This document shows positions 9,801 to 16,746 of a stretch of 64,000 nucleotides of DNA, piece after piece. The stretch spans positions 5,084,001 to 5,148,000 of the forward strand of contig JAPFFF010000010.1 of the NCBI GenBank assembly GCA_039105265.1, given 5' to 3'. The position numbers and the translations under genes are program-made. Positions within the stretch are counted from its first letter, which is position 1. Every line of letters starts with the position of its first letter. The notes under the pieces are model-generated. The model was given only the letters and a program-made list of their open reading frames with translations. It was not told the origin of the DNA and searched no databases. The DNA is from Tritrichomonas musculus. Taxonomy: Eukaryota; Parabasalia; Tritrichomonadida; Tritrichomonadidae.

Positions 9801-10835
9801 AATATTGGATTTGAAAAATGATTTTTTGATTTCTATATTCATTTTCAGAGTAACATCCGGATTTAATATTTCAAAATCAATTAAGACATTAAAAATATCA
9901 TTGATATTTTCTTTTTTGAGTTCAGTATTGAAAATTTGTTTAGTTGTTTTGCCGTCAACTATGTCAAATGAAAGAACAATTGATACATAATCAATTTTTC
10001 CTATGTTTAATGAGGAAATTTTGAGTGACCAAATATTTTTCATTGTATAAATGCAATATTCAACATTATAATTAGAGTATTCATCTGTTATTTTTGTTGT
10101 GGAAACTTGGTAATTTGATCCCTGATCATAGTATATTAAACCAACAAAATCGCCAAAATGCAAATTAGGTGAACATGAAACATATTTAGTAAATATGCTA
10201 ATTTTTGTTTCAGTATCAAATTCACAACTAATAATTGGCTCCAACTCGAATTTTGCAATAATTTTTGAACCAGATTTACTAATGAAATCAATACTCTCGT
10301 TCATTCCATTTCCTATCTGATGAACAATATGATTGTAAAATGGATTATTTTTATTCTGTTCTATGCAATGAAAGGTCACAACCGAACTACTTCTATAATC
10401 ATCTAAAAATACAAAATAGTCAATGTTTTTTTCAGTACCTTCTTTCATTTCTTTTTTGGTAAATTGAAAAGGAACAAAATCTATTAGTTTAGGTGTATAT
10501 CCAAGTGATTTTGAATAATACTTTGCAGAAATTGTGAATTTCGAACTTGATGCATCTTTGTTTTCAGTGCCATATTTCACATATTTTAATATAAGAGCAG
10601 CAGATGTTTTAGGTCCACTTGTTGAATGATCAATAATTTTATAATTACTTCCAAGACAAAAAGGATCCGATCTTTGTGACACCCATATCGGTGTATCTCC
10701 AGAGAACTTTTTGGCCGGAATAATTGTGTAATTTTTAATTTTAATGGGCTTTGTTGTTTCCAAAGGAACATAAACCTTGCCTAAATTATAGCCAATTAAA
10801 TAAGGACAGGGACAAATTTCAGGCTTATGCTCCAT
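3864..10835 (-). CDS. Giant type I surface protein, main part (continues the ORF at 10991-12088)
   Basis: A 2,323-residue frame. Near the C-terminus a Gly/Ile-rich membrane helix (G-E-I-A-G-I-V-I-G-C-I-L-G) is followed by a K-K-N-C-K-K-E-R stop-transfer and a short cytoplasmic tail. The ectodomain is rich in Asn, Ile and Ser. Five modules, spaced about 200 residues apart, carry F-C-(I/L/F)-(T/Y)-x(5-8)-C near residues 885, 1075, 1285, 1490 and 1685. The first Met is not the true start. The same frame stays open upstream to the A/T run at 11002-11011, and residues there continue the 365-residue ORF with signal peptide. The N-terminal part is homologous to the 920-residue protein at 16747-19509. 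The function is unknown; it is probably a cell-surface glycoprotein, given many N-x-S/T sites. Confidence 0.8.
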   Translation of the reverse strand: MEHKPEICPCPYLIGYNLGKVYVPLETTKPIKIKNYTIIPAKKFSGDTPIWVSQRSDPFCLGSNYKIIDHSTSGPKTSAALILKYVKYGTENKDASSSKFTISAKYYSKSLGYTPKLIDFVPFQFTKKEMKEGTEKNIDYFVFLDDYRSSSVVTFHCIEQNKNNPFYNHIVHQIGNGMNESIDFISKSGSKIIAKFELEPIISCEFDTETKISIFTKYVSCSPNLHFGDFVGLIYYDQGSNYQVSTTKITDEYSNYNVEYCIYTMKNIWSLKISSLNIGKIDYVSIVLSFDIVDGKTTKQIFNTELKKENINDIFNVLIDFEILNPDVTLKMNIEIKKSFFKSNIKEMDIQINQNFFDFKENIIKIESKTKGKWDCELKFATYNYSVIFNVDNLHLDSSIIFAPAFKLNTPFNQNVSNNSPMTDSIDCPLTENDKYGIFKLEFEIDIESYEKLALPINALLIMKKLKPLCESNIIGEDSFIIQMNKKDIYTYQKDNKTIAYYPIPFRREADNPDDINQTDPSIRLVDIYFSPSKNEDECGKIQKFTNVYPFMHSACVLIINEETEPYNYIASTSEKGVDVVQYYYPPNANLDVEWKLFGVSIDFNDKDTRHEVVLWQQEIQFPTNSFYEEINKDITSYLYNDKEEFRMTCPRCSSIRYMKRSQPIDIDEVEPNENNKFVFMIEKSIETKFYAQCKDNNQIQCEATLSGLKSDKLTLLSVPLVSYILESQDLFNFNSNYKIFESFDMQFTYGRDSVSYYTDTKSKVSILHEFGNGLNIVIKAQAKGRFIHLFAYADGIIIPFFRQFNANSATIFDILNIKSSDHNEIGYILIGGSVYLFDDPVFGSISSVDPSFSPILFGIDSNLVESINVNYNEIGEKKNLDENLFCITQTDDSLCRNMNSFPLRFPDFNSFTIFVNYESAEKIHITVEEDLYNFYPVFYNTETKEIVFSCSKTVKISGEFTVLSGMKINFNGPFDLTKLLITSNVDWANEKAGQISFTDDVQISSIDVDIISDPNKYDVNYEKEITVIESGKPSLNLLVSSKFVSSFEKFLYTINGNNIKCLYRSSVYAKQNDFCIYSSNRSLCSIHYDMDSINIENLEDFSAYFHGNYGNPITLHFVEDISFYEKTLESFFENHPSTTFVFTSEKQINLGGTLKCSKSSTISFVENDELLINNLIIEKPISIMSLYQLKKNNDIKPLINLNDKKISQIKIIAEDYPQGNIIDINNLYYLISNCKGFDGTLEIINNVLQTNYLKYEISYKIDNFNLYLDISSSILYSEPNTFCIYENVICDIELGRPIKSSQLNSMNNFIDTFNEKTLKLIITENVNIDLDISPLAVEGINSMRITSQKTNLTVSGKIKTTETFITTIENLNIDGLTIDIDIDISKATSSFYNVSSCEGRPKIKIIPHEKPASLQEWGEANDANIEVLMIKDASYFNPQHQKMPMNGGFIVPSHFIIGESGNQTIIMKYSFEEIKVEPKTNDHFCLYEYDETQCPINVTRMNSKDFCSSNLVSSIKSNNATFLVVNDITLASECNLDIFETKNNNYTLMFIGDSSIKGHIILGSNTEIAFFNQKLVENLHITINIHMPQDKNELNIKYGKVLLFEGAKLHLLTVNISEYAKEIESLDLESQQFVQGICMDTENIIPTPFTRDFRIKIKCSNTNGIYGMKMKFITQDYDPNQFCFYENDIRNCIFNNELERFLPVKYSDTEPSFVKEGNDPVIHLFEHSEHPLTLSFQVASYLGHKTAKVINNDDAIVHFYVPIDFYVDTIGSFDESELYLQYDPETNKYGTFKCTGKNIIVHPIIKSHNAFMHGESIRLSGKQVSLSSFLKQEKMEISRINQQSEGIMINLDTSEYNYQNGRGFDTPSIISQLYNPHVLLIATLYMTESMTINPFRVQLLNLGIKSTQAYNLNLDMKQTRAAKPVNNYLYFENVNLTFDINDNIDFGDIHATFINCRVNNESINKIKGNHLTFDRQSYDSFFSTNDNIYAFNGDDIEATQSYIYLNDEQFESKEIPLIHLNKMNTFNDRYGRQFNFTGEESTLAIKHVLPGTKMLFTNFEDLNIIVDSINDYISLINIAKCSLKFGDEKNSNIISYLEITNQDSTEMKTNGNVTVKMVNISGDFDGSNSIQLQEIEIPGSTNVKIEKTVLSKSIHINDQSNLTIKLCRSNKPIAITIESQEYSYPQLIFDSNDNISVNSIIAKMIDIDDNNMHYLLRGINQDQCNQYLEKTHIIDQYSHDITTNYQMNCEDDANSAKVLTFKHSQIKNKSLSTGEIAGIVIGCILGVGLIIGIIALVILAVKKNCKKERSDNQFESQASLEV
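5760..8195 (-). repeat. Five divergent ~600-bp coding modules with F-C-x-Y...C motif
   Basis: On the minus strand, motifs encoding F-C-I/L/F-Y/T followed by Cys recur near 8180, 7610, 6985, 6370 and 5785. That is a spacing of about 570-625 bp. Between them the proteins share patterns of alternating beta-like segments. The repeats are too diverged to be DNA-level tandem copies. This is an old internal amplification of an extracellular domain held by a probable disulphide. Confidence 0.6.
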
Positions 10836-10990
10836 ACTCCAATGATGTCGATATTCAATACCTCCATTGACCCCAAAAAAGGTTTCATTATTATCTTTTG
10901 ATGATGTTATTACAGCCTCTAATCCACCATATATACTAATGTCAAATTCAAGCTTGTCACCAATGAAATCTTTTTCTGGAGGTATATCTT

Positions 10991-12088
10991 TTATTGGAAA
11001 CTTTTTTTTTTATTTGGATTAGGTGTATTTTTTTCTTTTCCTGAACTGAAAAGATGGAGCTCTTTCTGGCCTTTATAACCTCCTCTAAAATGATAGGTTA
11101 AATTTTTATTAATTTTATATGCTAAATCTTTTATTGCCAATGAAACAACTCCAGTAACATTTACAGTATAAATTGTATCTTGAATATGAAGTGGATAATC
11201 AAAAATATTAAGTGCTGCTTTTCCGATATCAAAATTAATATCTTTATATTCGCCTTCTGGCATAAACATTTTAAATTGGGCTTCAGCTTCACTTCCAATG
11301 AATAGAGTTATTCTAATGTCAAACATTGATATATAATCTATTTTAATTCCGGCAAATAGACCAAAAACGCCACCAATATTTGTTGAAAAAGTTTTTAAAT
11401 TACCTGAATTATCTTGTATTGAAAAATTTGTTTCGAGTGCTTCTTGTTGAGATATGTCATCTCCATCTTTAATTTCTGGCCAGTTAAAAGATACGAACCC
11501 TTTGCATAAATGTCCCGAATCATCATCACTATCACAATACCCATTTGTTTTAAAATCGTTATAAATATCATTTCCATAATAACTTTTTAAAGGATTATAT
11601 ATTTTGGAAAACATTGGAAATTCTGAATGAATATTTGAAAATTGAAATCGAGAAAAAATTGAGAAAGGTTCAATTTCATAATATCGTACAATTGTTATGT
11701 CATCTTCTTCAGAAAGTTTTTCATCAATTTTGATTAAAGTTGAAAGTGTTGGAAGGGATAGAACAGTGTCTTTTTCAGTATTTATATCTGTCATATTTGA
11801 GATTTTTTGGCTGATAATAGCTGCAATTTTTTTTGTTGGGTCGATTGCATAACCATATAGACTTTTTACGCCATATCCTGTAACTGCCGAATTGAGTTCA
11901 AAATGGTAATTATTAATTGAATAAGATCCTGGTAATAATATTTCATTTTCTATATTTTCATTGGATAAAACCTTTTTCTTTGCTTTTTCTTTGGCCATCG
12001 CTTTTGCTCTTATTACAAGATCATGATACTCCGAAGGTATTTTTTTAAGCTCCAAACAATTTAAAGAAAAAATAAGAAGAAAGAACAT
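10991..12088 (-). CDS. Giant type I surface protein, N-terminal part with signal peptide
   Basis: A 365-residue ORF beginning MFFLLIFSLNCLE, a typical short signal peptide. Residues 65-80 (L-P-G-S-Y-S-I-N-N-Y-H-F-E-L) match the paralogue at 16747-19509 (Y-P-G-E-Y-I-G-H-N-Y-Q-F-K-L). The ORF ends only because of a frame change in the ten-base A run (minus strand; T run 11002-11011 on plus). In the other frame the protein continues K-F-P-I-K-D-I-P-P-E-K-D-F and runs into the 2,323-residue ORF. One gene from 12088 to 3864, about 2,740 residues, is the likely ancestral or true form. The shift could be real, a homopolymer sequencing error, or slippage. Confidence 0.75.
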   Translation of the reverse strand: MFFLLIFSLNCLELKKIPSEYHDLVIRAKAMAKEKAKKKVLSNENIENEILLPGSYSINNYHFELNSAVTGYGVKSLYGYAIDPTKKIAAIISQKISNMTDINTEKDTVLSLPTLSTLIKIDEKLSEEDDITIVRYYEIEPFSIFSRFQFSNIHSEFPMFSKIYNPLKSYYGNDIYNDFKTNGYCDSDDDSGHLCKGFVSFNWPEIKDGDDISQQEALETNFSIQDNSGNLKTFSTNIGGVFGLFAGIKIDYISMFDIRITLFIGSEAEAQFKMFMPEGEYKDINFDIGKAALNIFDYPLHIQDTIYTVNVTGVVSLAIKDLAYKINKNLTYHFRGGYKGQKELHLFSSGKEKNTPNPNKKKSFQ

Positions 12089-13333
12089 TAATAGAACTAT
12101 TAAAATTTATCTTACGAATTCAATAAGTTTCATCTCCTACAAGTTTTTGATACGCCTATTTTTATTTTCAAATTTTGAATATAATACAATAGAAAATTGT
12201 GAGTCCTACTTTTTTAAATTTTTTTTTGAAGAATTCATCTTCATTAATGGTGATAACAGCATTTTTATCAATAATAATACAAATACAAAACAAATATGAT
12301 AATACAATTGTATAACACTATAATTATGCTATTTTTTTTTTTTTTTATATCATAATCATATTTTTATTCAATAAAATCATAATTAATGCAATTAATATAA
12401 AATATATTAAACCAACAAATACCTAAAAAAATGAAAAATTCATTTTCAAACTTCGGTAACTTTTTGATAATTATATTCCTATTTATACATTTTTTTTAAA
12501 AAAAATTCTTTTTAAGGTATTTAAACTCTATAAAGTTAATGATGGATATTGATTTTAATACATTTATTATATCATTATCATCTTGGTTATATCTAATTAT
12601 ATATCATTGAAAAAAATTGGTTTATTTTATTGTCGATCATTCATTATCATTTCACACCGTTTCATTTTGACTTTATTTCATACTAAAATTTTGAAATGAA
12701 AAACATGCTTCTCAATTTTAGTATAGTATGCGACCTAGTTTTATCTGAAAATATATCAATTTTGATATTCTTATTTCAATGGAATAAATGATTAATATGA
12801 TCAATACTTAACATTTTTTAACAATCATTTATTTCGTAATATTAAGTATGTTTATGATTTTGGTAAAAACGATGATATTTGAATTATATAATTATTATAG
12901 AATAAAGAATATAATCTACTATCATGATATAATAAGTTTATTCAGAAATCTACTCGGTAATTATTGATTGTTGCTTTATTTTTTTTTTACATTTTATATA
13001 TAAATATTATTTCAATTGCCATATATTCAAGTGTTCTTATCAAATTAAAACAATCAAAGAAGAAAAAGATTAATCATGTGTTCCTATCTACAGATAATCC
13101 AAAATCACCTATTTTTTGATATAAATAATCATCAAGAAAAAAAAAGTTCCCTGAGATTTCGATGAATAATATTCTTTAAAGGCAAGTATGGCATATCATA
13201 TATAGAAATAAATAATTTAGTATCATTCCATTCTTATGGTATTAATTCAAGAGTTTGCAATTTGATAGTATTTTCCAATGAGCAGTTCTCTCAAAATTCT
13301 GTAATAAATACATCTTAGCATTATCCGAAAAAG
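12089..13333. other. Intergenic, no supported gene
   Basis: Very AT-rich, with poly-T runs near 12330 and 12980. A small hairpin lies at about 12680-12730, where ATACTAAAATT pairs with AATTTTAGTAT. I see no gene. Confidence 0.5.
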
Positions 13334-13795
13334 TTGAATTCTCAATTAAATATGAATAGAAATATGATATATGGATCGAATGAAATTATCCGATACATGC
13401 ACAAGAATGGAGCTACGATGAGATCAAATATTTGGTATTATGTGATTCATAGTGGAGATGCAGAACTAATCAAATATCTTGAAGACAATGAAATCTCACC
13501 ACCGAAAAACACGTATGAAAATATTCTTTGCGAATCGATCAAAAGTCATCATAACGATGTTTCAAGATATATCATCAATTATCTAATTGATGAAGAAGAA
13601 ATGAAAAACGACATTGAAAAAAAATTCGACGAAAATCTTTATCGATTTAGTTTTGAATATCGCAATTATTGTTTTCTCGCAGAAAACATAAAATGCAAAT
13701 ACACTTTTTATTATTTATGCGAATTCGATTATTACACGCCTGTGAAACTTTATTTGGAACAAGAGAATATTGATATAAACTCGGCTATCATTTAA
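13334..13795 (+). pseudogene. 5'-truncated DUF3447-type ankyrin gene fragment
   Basis: A 153-residue frame matching the middle-to-C-terminal part of the ankyrin protein at 29374-30489. Y-E-N-I-L-C-E-S-I-K-S-H-H-N corresponds to W-E-Q-I-L-I-E-S-I-K-C-H-H-N, and the R-Y-I-I-N-Y-L-I-D-E segment also matches. The usual N-terminal 200 residues are missing and the sequence upstream is non-coding. The frame stops where further ankyrin repeats would be expected. I read it as a decayed member of a large trichomonad family; a short expressed protein is possible but less likely. Confidence 0.65.
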
Positions 13796-13950
13796 AAGAT
13801 CAACATTTTAAAAGACATTTGATAATTAAAGTCAACATCAAGTTTATCACAATCAAAATCATAATTACAGAATGGATTAGCAAAATTTGATAATAAATGC
13901 ATATCAAATTATTGAATGTGAAAATCTTTAGAGATAAAAAGTCAAAAAAA

Positions 13951-14022
13951 GGGGCGATTCGGGAATTGAACCCGAGACCTCTCGCACCCAAAGCGAGAAT
14001 CATGCCACTAGACCAATCACCC
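13951..14022 (-). tRNA. tRNA-Pro (anticodon TGG)
   Basis: On the minus strand the 72-nt gene starts GGGTGAT and ends ATCGCCC plus discriminator C, pairing over seven bases with one G-T. The anticodon stem TCTCGC/GCGAGA holds loop TTTGGGT, giving anticodon TGG. The T arm has GGTTCAATTCC. A run of T (plus-strand A at 13944-13950) follows as the polymerase III stop. Confidence 0.95.
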
Positions 14023-14358
14023 TAGTTGATTATTGAGGAAAAAAATATTTACTCAATTGTTAAATAATGCAAGATCAACGGAATACTTTCCATGTTAATA
14101 AAAAAAAGTATCAAATTAATATATTTTAAAGTAAAAATATAATTTATTTTTGGGCTTGCCATTTTGCATGATTCAGCAATTGAAGCAATTAATAAACATT
14201 CGTTTTCATCTTTTTTGGCTGCAACCAATGACATTTACTTTACATTCAGTTTAAATGAATTGAAAGAAGAATTATGATATCAACTACTGAGATATCAAAA
14301 TATCCAAAATATCTCATCCAATAAACAATTCATGATGAAGAAAAATATTTGATCATGA

Positions 14359-14439
14359 AAAAAAGATGAATTAGACATTCTTTTATTGGCATATCGTGGC
14401 ATTGATGACATTTCTATCCCATCAAATAGAAAATTTTGA
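14359..14439 (+). pseudogene. Relic of a BspA/leucine-rich-repeat entry segment
   Basis: The frame encodes D-E-L-D-I-L-L-L-A-Y-R-G-I-D-D-I-S-I-P-S-N and then stops. This resembles the short lead-in (x-I-x-I-P-S-N-V/I) that starts BspA-type leucine-rich repeats in trichomonads. It lies 0.6 kb downstream of the ankyrin fragment at 13334, which suggests both are pieces of one decayed ankyrin/BspA gene. Short and uncertain. Confidence 0.3.
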
Positions 14440-15184
14440 TAGTAAACATTTGTAAAGTTCTACGAAATTCTTTTTTATAGAAAACTTTGTTTGTATTTCT
14501 CTGCTCCAATTTGCAACTTGAATTCAAAATTTTAATCAGTTTGGTTGACATATGATATTTTACTATTTAACTTCATTTTCTCATTCGGGATTTCAAATTA
14601 TGCCTCTTTTATAATATTTATATTTAAAAATCAAAAAAAATTATAATGAAATAACCAATATCCTTTATTAAAATCGAAGTTTATAACAAATTGCATGAAT
14701 AAACTCTAAAATTATATTAAATTGATTTTTTTAGACGAAACCTGAGCATTATAATCTCAAAAAGTTATAAAAAAAAAATCATGATTTCCTAAAACTAACA
14801 AATTCAAATTTTGAGATAAAAACTTTATTTAATCGAATCAGCATAAAATCAGAACTAAGGTTGAAAATCCAAAATTTTAAAGACAAATTATTCAAATTTA
14901 CTTTTAATTATAGTTCCGTTTACGTAAAAAAATTCTATGTGTATTAAACGGAATCATTGAATTTTTCAAAAAACGAAAAGAAATTGAAATATAGAATTGA
15001 ATTAATTGGCTGTTTAGGAAAATGCATTTTTGGCAAAAAATATTTTTATTTTAAAAATAATAATCATAATTTACATTAAATATTATTAATTAAAAATAAA
15101 AAATTATTTATTAATTTAAAATAAAAAATATTTAATAAGATATTACTAATATTAAAAAAGTAAAATTTTTATAAAATTTTTATA
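14440..15184. other. Intergenic, no supported gene
   Basis: AT-rich spacer with poly-T and poly-A tracts; I recognise no gene or structured element. Confidence 0.4.
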
Positions 15185-15189
15185 TCATT
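15185..15189 (+). promoter_or_regulatory. Initiator-like motif TCATT
   Basis: TCATT fits the trichomonad initiator consensus TCA-Py-(T/A) and lies 25 bases before the ATG at 15214. Confidence 0.35.
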
Positions 15190-15213
15190 TTTCTTTTTTT
15201 TTTTCCTTCCAGA

Positions 15214-16284
15214 ATGTTGAATCAAGCCTTTCCTGTTATGTATCGTGATAAATGTTATATGATTGATCCGTCATCTTTATATAATTCTTCCAGCAAATTC
15301 AAAGAATTGATCGATTCATATATAAATCAAAATATTGATATTAGAAACCTCTGTTTGAAAATAACAAATGAAAATTTCTCACCAAGAAATATCTATAATT
15401 TTCTTAGAATTTGCCAAAACTTGCCCAATGATATACAAAACTCAGAAGTATCGGAAATATGCGAAATTGCTGCAATGTTTCAAGCTATAAAAATATATGA
15501 AACAAGTATTAATTTTCTTCATAGTAACATTGATAAAAACTTTTTAATTTCATTTGATAAATTTAATAATGATCACTTTTTGGAAATTGAACAAATTGAA
15601 CAAAAAGAACATCATCAAATTGTAAATTTTAATGATCTTGAATTTGATGAAAGCTATGAATATACTCAAACAGAAGATACAAATAATAATAATTACAAAA
15701 ATAACAAAAGCGATGAAACAGTTTATACTAAAAAGAATAAATCAGTTTTATATCAGATTAAAATTGAAAGACTATTTATGAAATGTCGTCGTTTTCTTTT
15801 TTTTAGTGGTGAAAAAATATTATTTACTGCAAAGCAAAAAATTCATCAAATTTTTATTGGTGATGGAAATGAAATTCACATAAATGATAAGTCAAAACAA
15901 AAAAGGGCAATAATTACGCAAAGTACAGATGGTTTTAACATGGTTAATGCTGATGATCAAAGCATTAAAATTATTTATTGCCGAACAAGTCCAAACCAAT
16001 TCAAAAAAAAGTTTTCATTATATTTTGATTTTATGCATTGCAACTCAATGGTTCACTGGAAACCCAAACCATTTGAAAATGAAGAAAAATTAAAAGGCTC
16101 ATATAATCGTCAGCCAATTCACTCCAAAAAGAACATTATTTTACAAAACAAGGCAAAACATACAACTTTTATTCTTAGAAAAATGAATAAACAGTTGTAT
16201 GAAGCTGAGTGCCACTCAACAATATCACCGATAATAGTCTTTTCAATAGCACTTTCAGAAATTGTTGGCCCATTTAATATTTGA
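15214..16284 (+). CDS. Hypothetical protein, BTB-like N-terminus and possible Tubby-like C-terminus
   Basis: A complete 356-residue protein. Residues 1-115 (L-I-D-S-Y-I-N-Q-N-I-D-I-R-N, then a helical stretch) resemble the BTB/POZ-like leader that trichomonads often place before other domains. Residues 115-175 are Asn/Asp-rich linker. The C-terminal 175 residues look beta-rich and end F-I-L-R-K-M-N-K-Q-L-Y-E-A-E-C, then I-V-F-S-I-A-L-S-E. This recalls the final strand and buried helix of Tubby-like domains (where A-F-A-I-A-L-S-S-F is typical). Tubby domains bind phosphoinositides at membranes; the assignment here is by pattern only. Confidence 0.6.
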   Translation: MLNQAFPVMYRDKCYMIDPSSLYNSSSKFKELIDSYINQNIDIRNLCLKITNENFSPRNIYNFLRICQNLPNDIQNSEVSEICEIAAMFQAIKIYETSINFLHSNIDKNFLISFDKFNNDHFLEIEQIEQKEHHQIVNFNDLEFDESYEYTQTEDTNNNNYKNNKSDETVYTKKNKSVLYQIKIERLFMKCRRFLFFSGEKILFTAKQKIHQIFIGDGNEIHINDKSKQKRAIITQSTDGFNMVNADDQSIKIIYCRTSPNQFKKKFSLYFDFMHCNSMVHWKPKPFENEEKLKGSYNRQPIHSKKNIILQNKAKHTTFILRKMNKQLYEAECHSTISPIIVFSIALSEIVGPFNI

Positions 16285-16433
16285 ATTGTTTATTATTTAA
16301 AAATATTGCTTATTAACCTTTTTTTTTATACCATTATTAATTATTAAATCTTTGTTTTCATCTTTTTTATTTAAATTATCTCAATATGTAATATTTTATC
16401 TTTAAATTTGAAAAATTTCATGTACATATGTAA

Positions 16434-16504
16434 TGGTCGGTAGTGTAATGGTAGCATATGAGACTGTCCCTCTTAAGGCTCGGGTTCGATCCCCGGCTGA
16501 CCAG
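16434..16504 (+). tRNA. tRNA-Asp (anticodon GTC), copy 1
   Basis: Acceptor TGGTCGG pairs with CTGACCA; discriminator G. The anticodon stem TGAGA/TCTTA encloses CTGTCCC, giving GTC. G10-U25 and G73 agree with Asp identity. The T loop is TTCGATC. A TTTTTT run follows at once as the polymerase III stop. Base 37 is C, where a purine is usual. The gene is identical over all 71 bases to the one at 54718-54788. Confidence 0.92.
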
Positions 16505-16746
16505 TTTTTTCGTTTTTTTTTATATGAACAAAATTTTAGATAATTTTAGCATTTGCCCATTTTAAAACCAATTCATAATGATTTATTCATGGATATCCTG
16601 TAGCCAATTTGTTTGCTGGATTATAGTTTAAAAAAGCAGGCTGATTTTTATTATTCACAATTCTAATGTATTATCTAGTCTAAGCTTATGCCTTCAGCAA
16701 AGATAGAATAATAAAAAAAGAAAATAATTAAGACAAAAAGTTTTAA

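Noticed and set aside
13800-14003. 67-codon minus-strand ORF over the tRNA-Pro gene
   Set aside because: Its coding-looking start is the tRNA itself.
14049-14234. 61-codon minus-strand ORF
   Set aside because: No recognised domain; the opposite strand is equally open, so strand and reality are uncertain.
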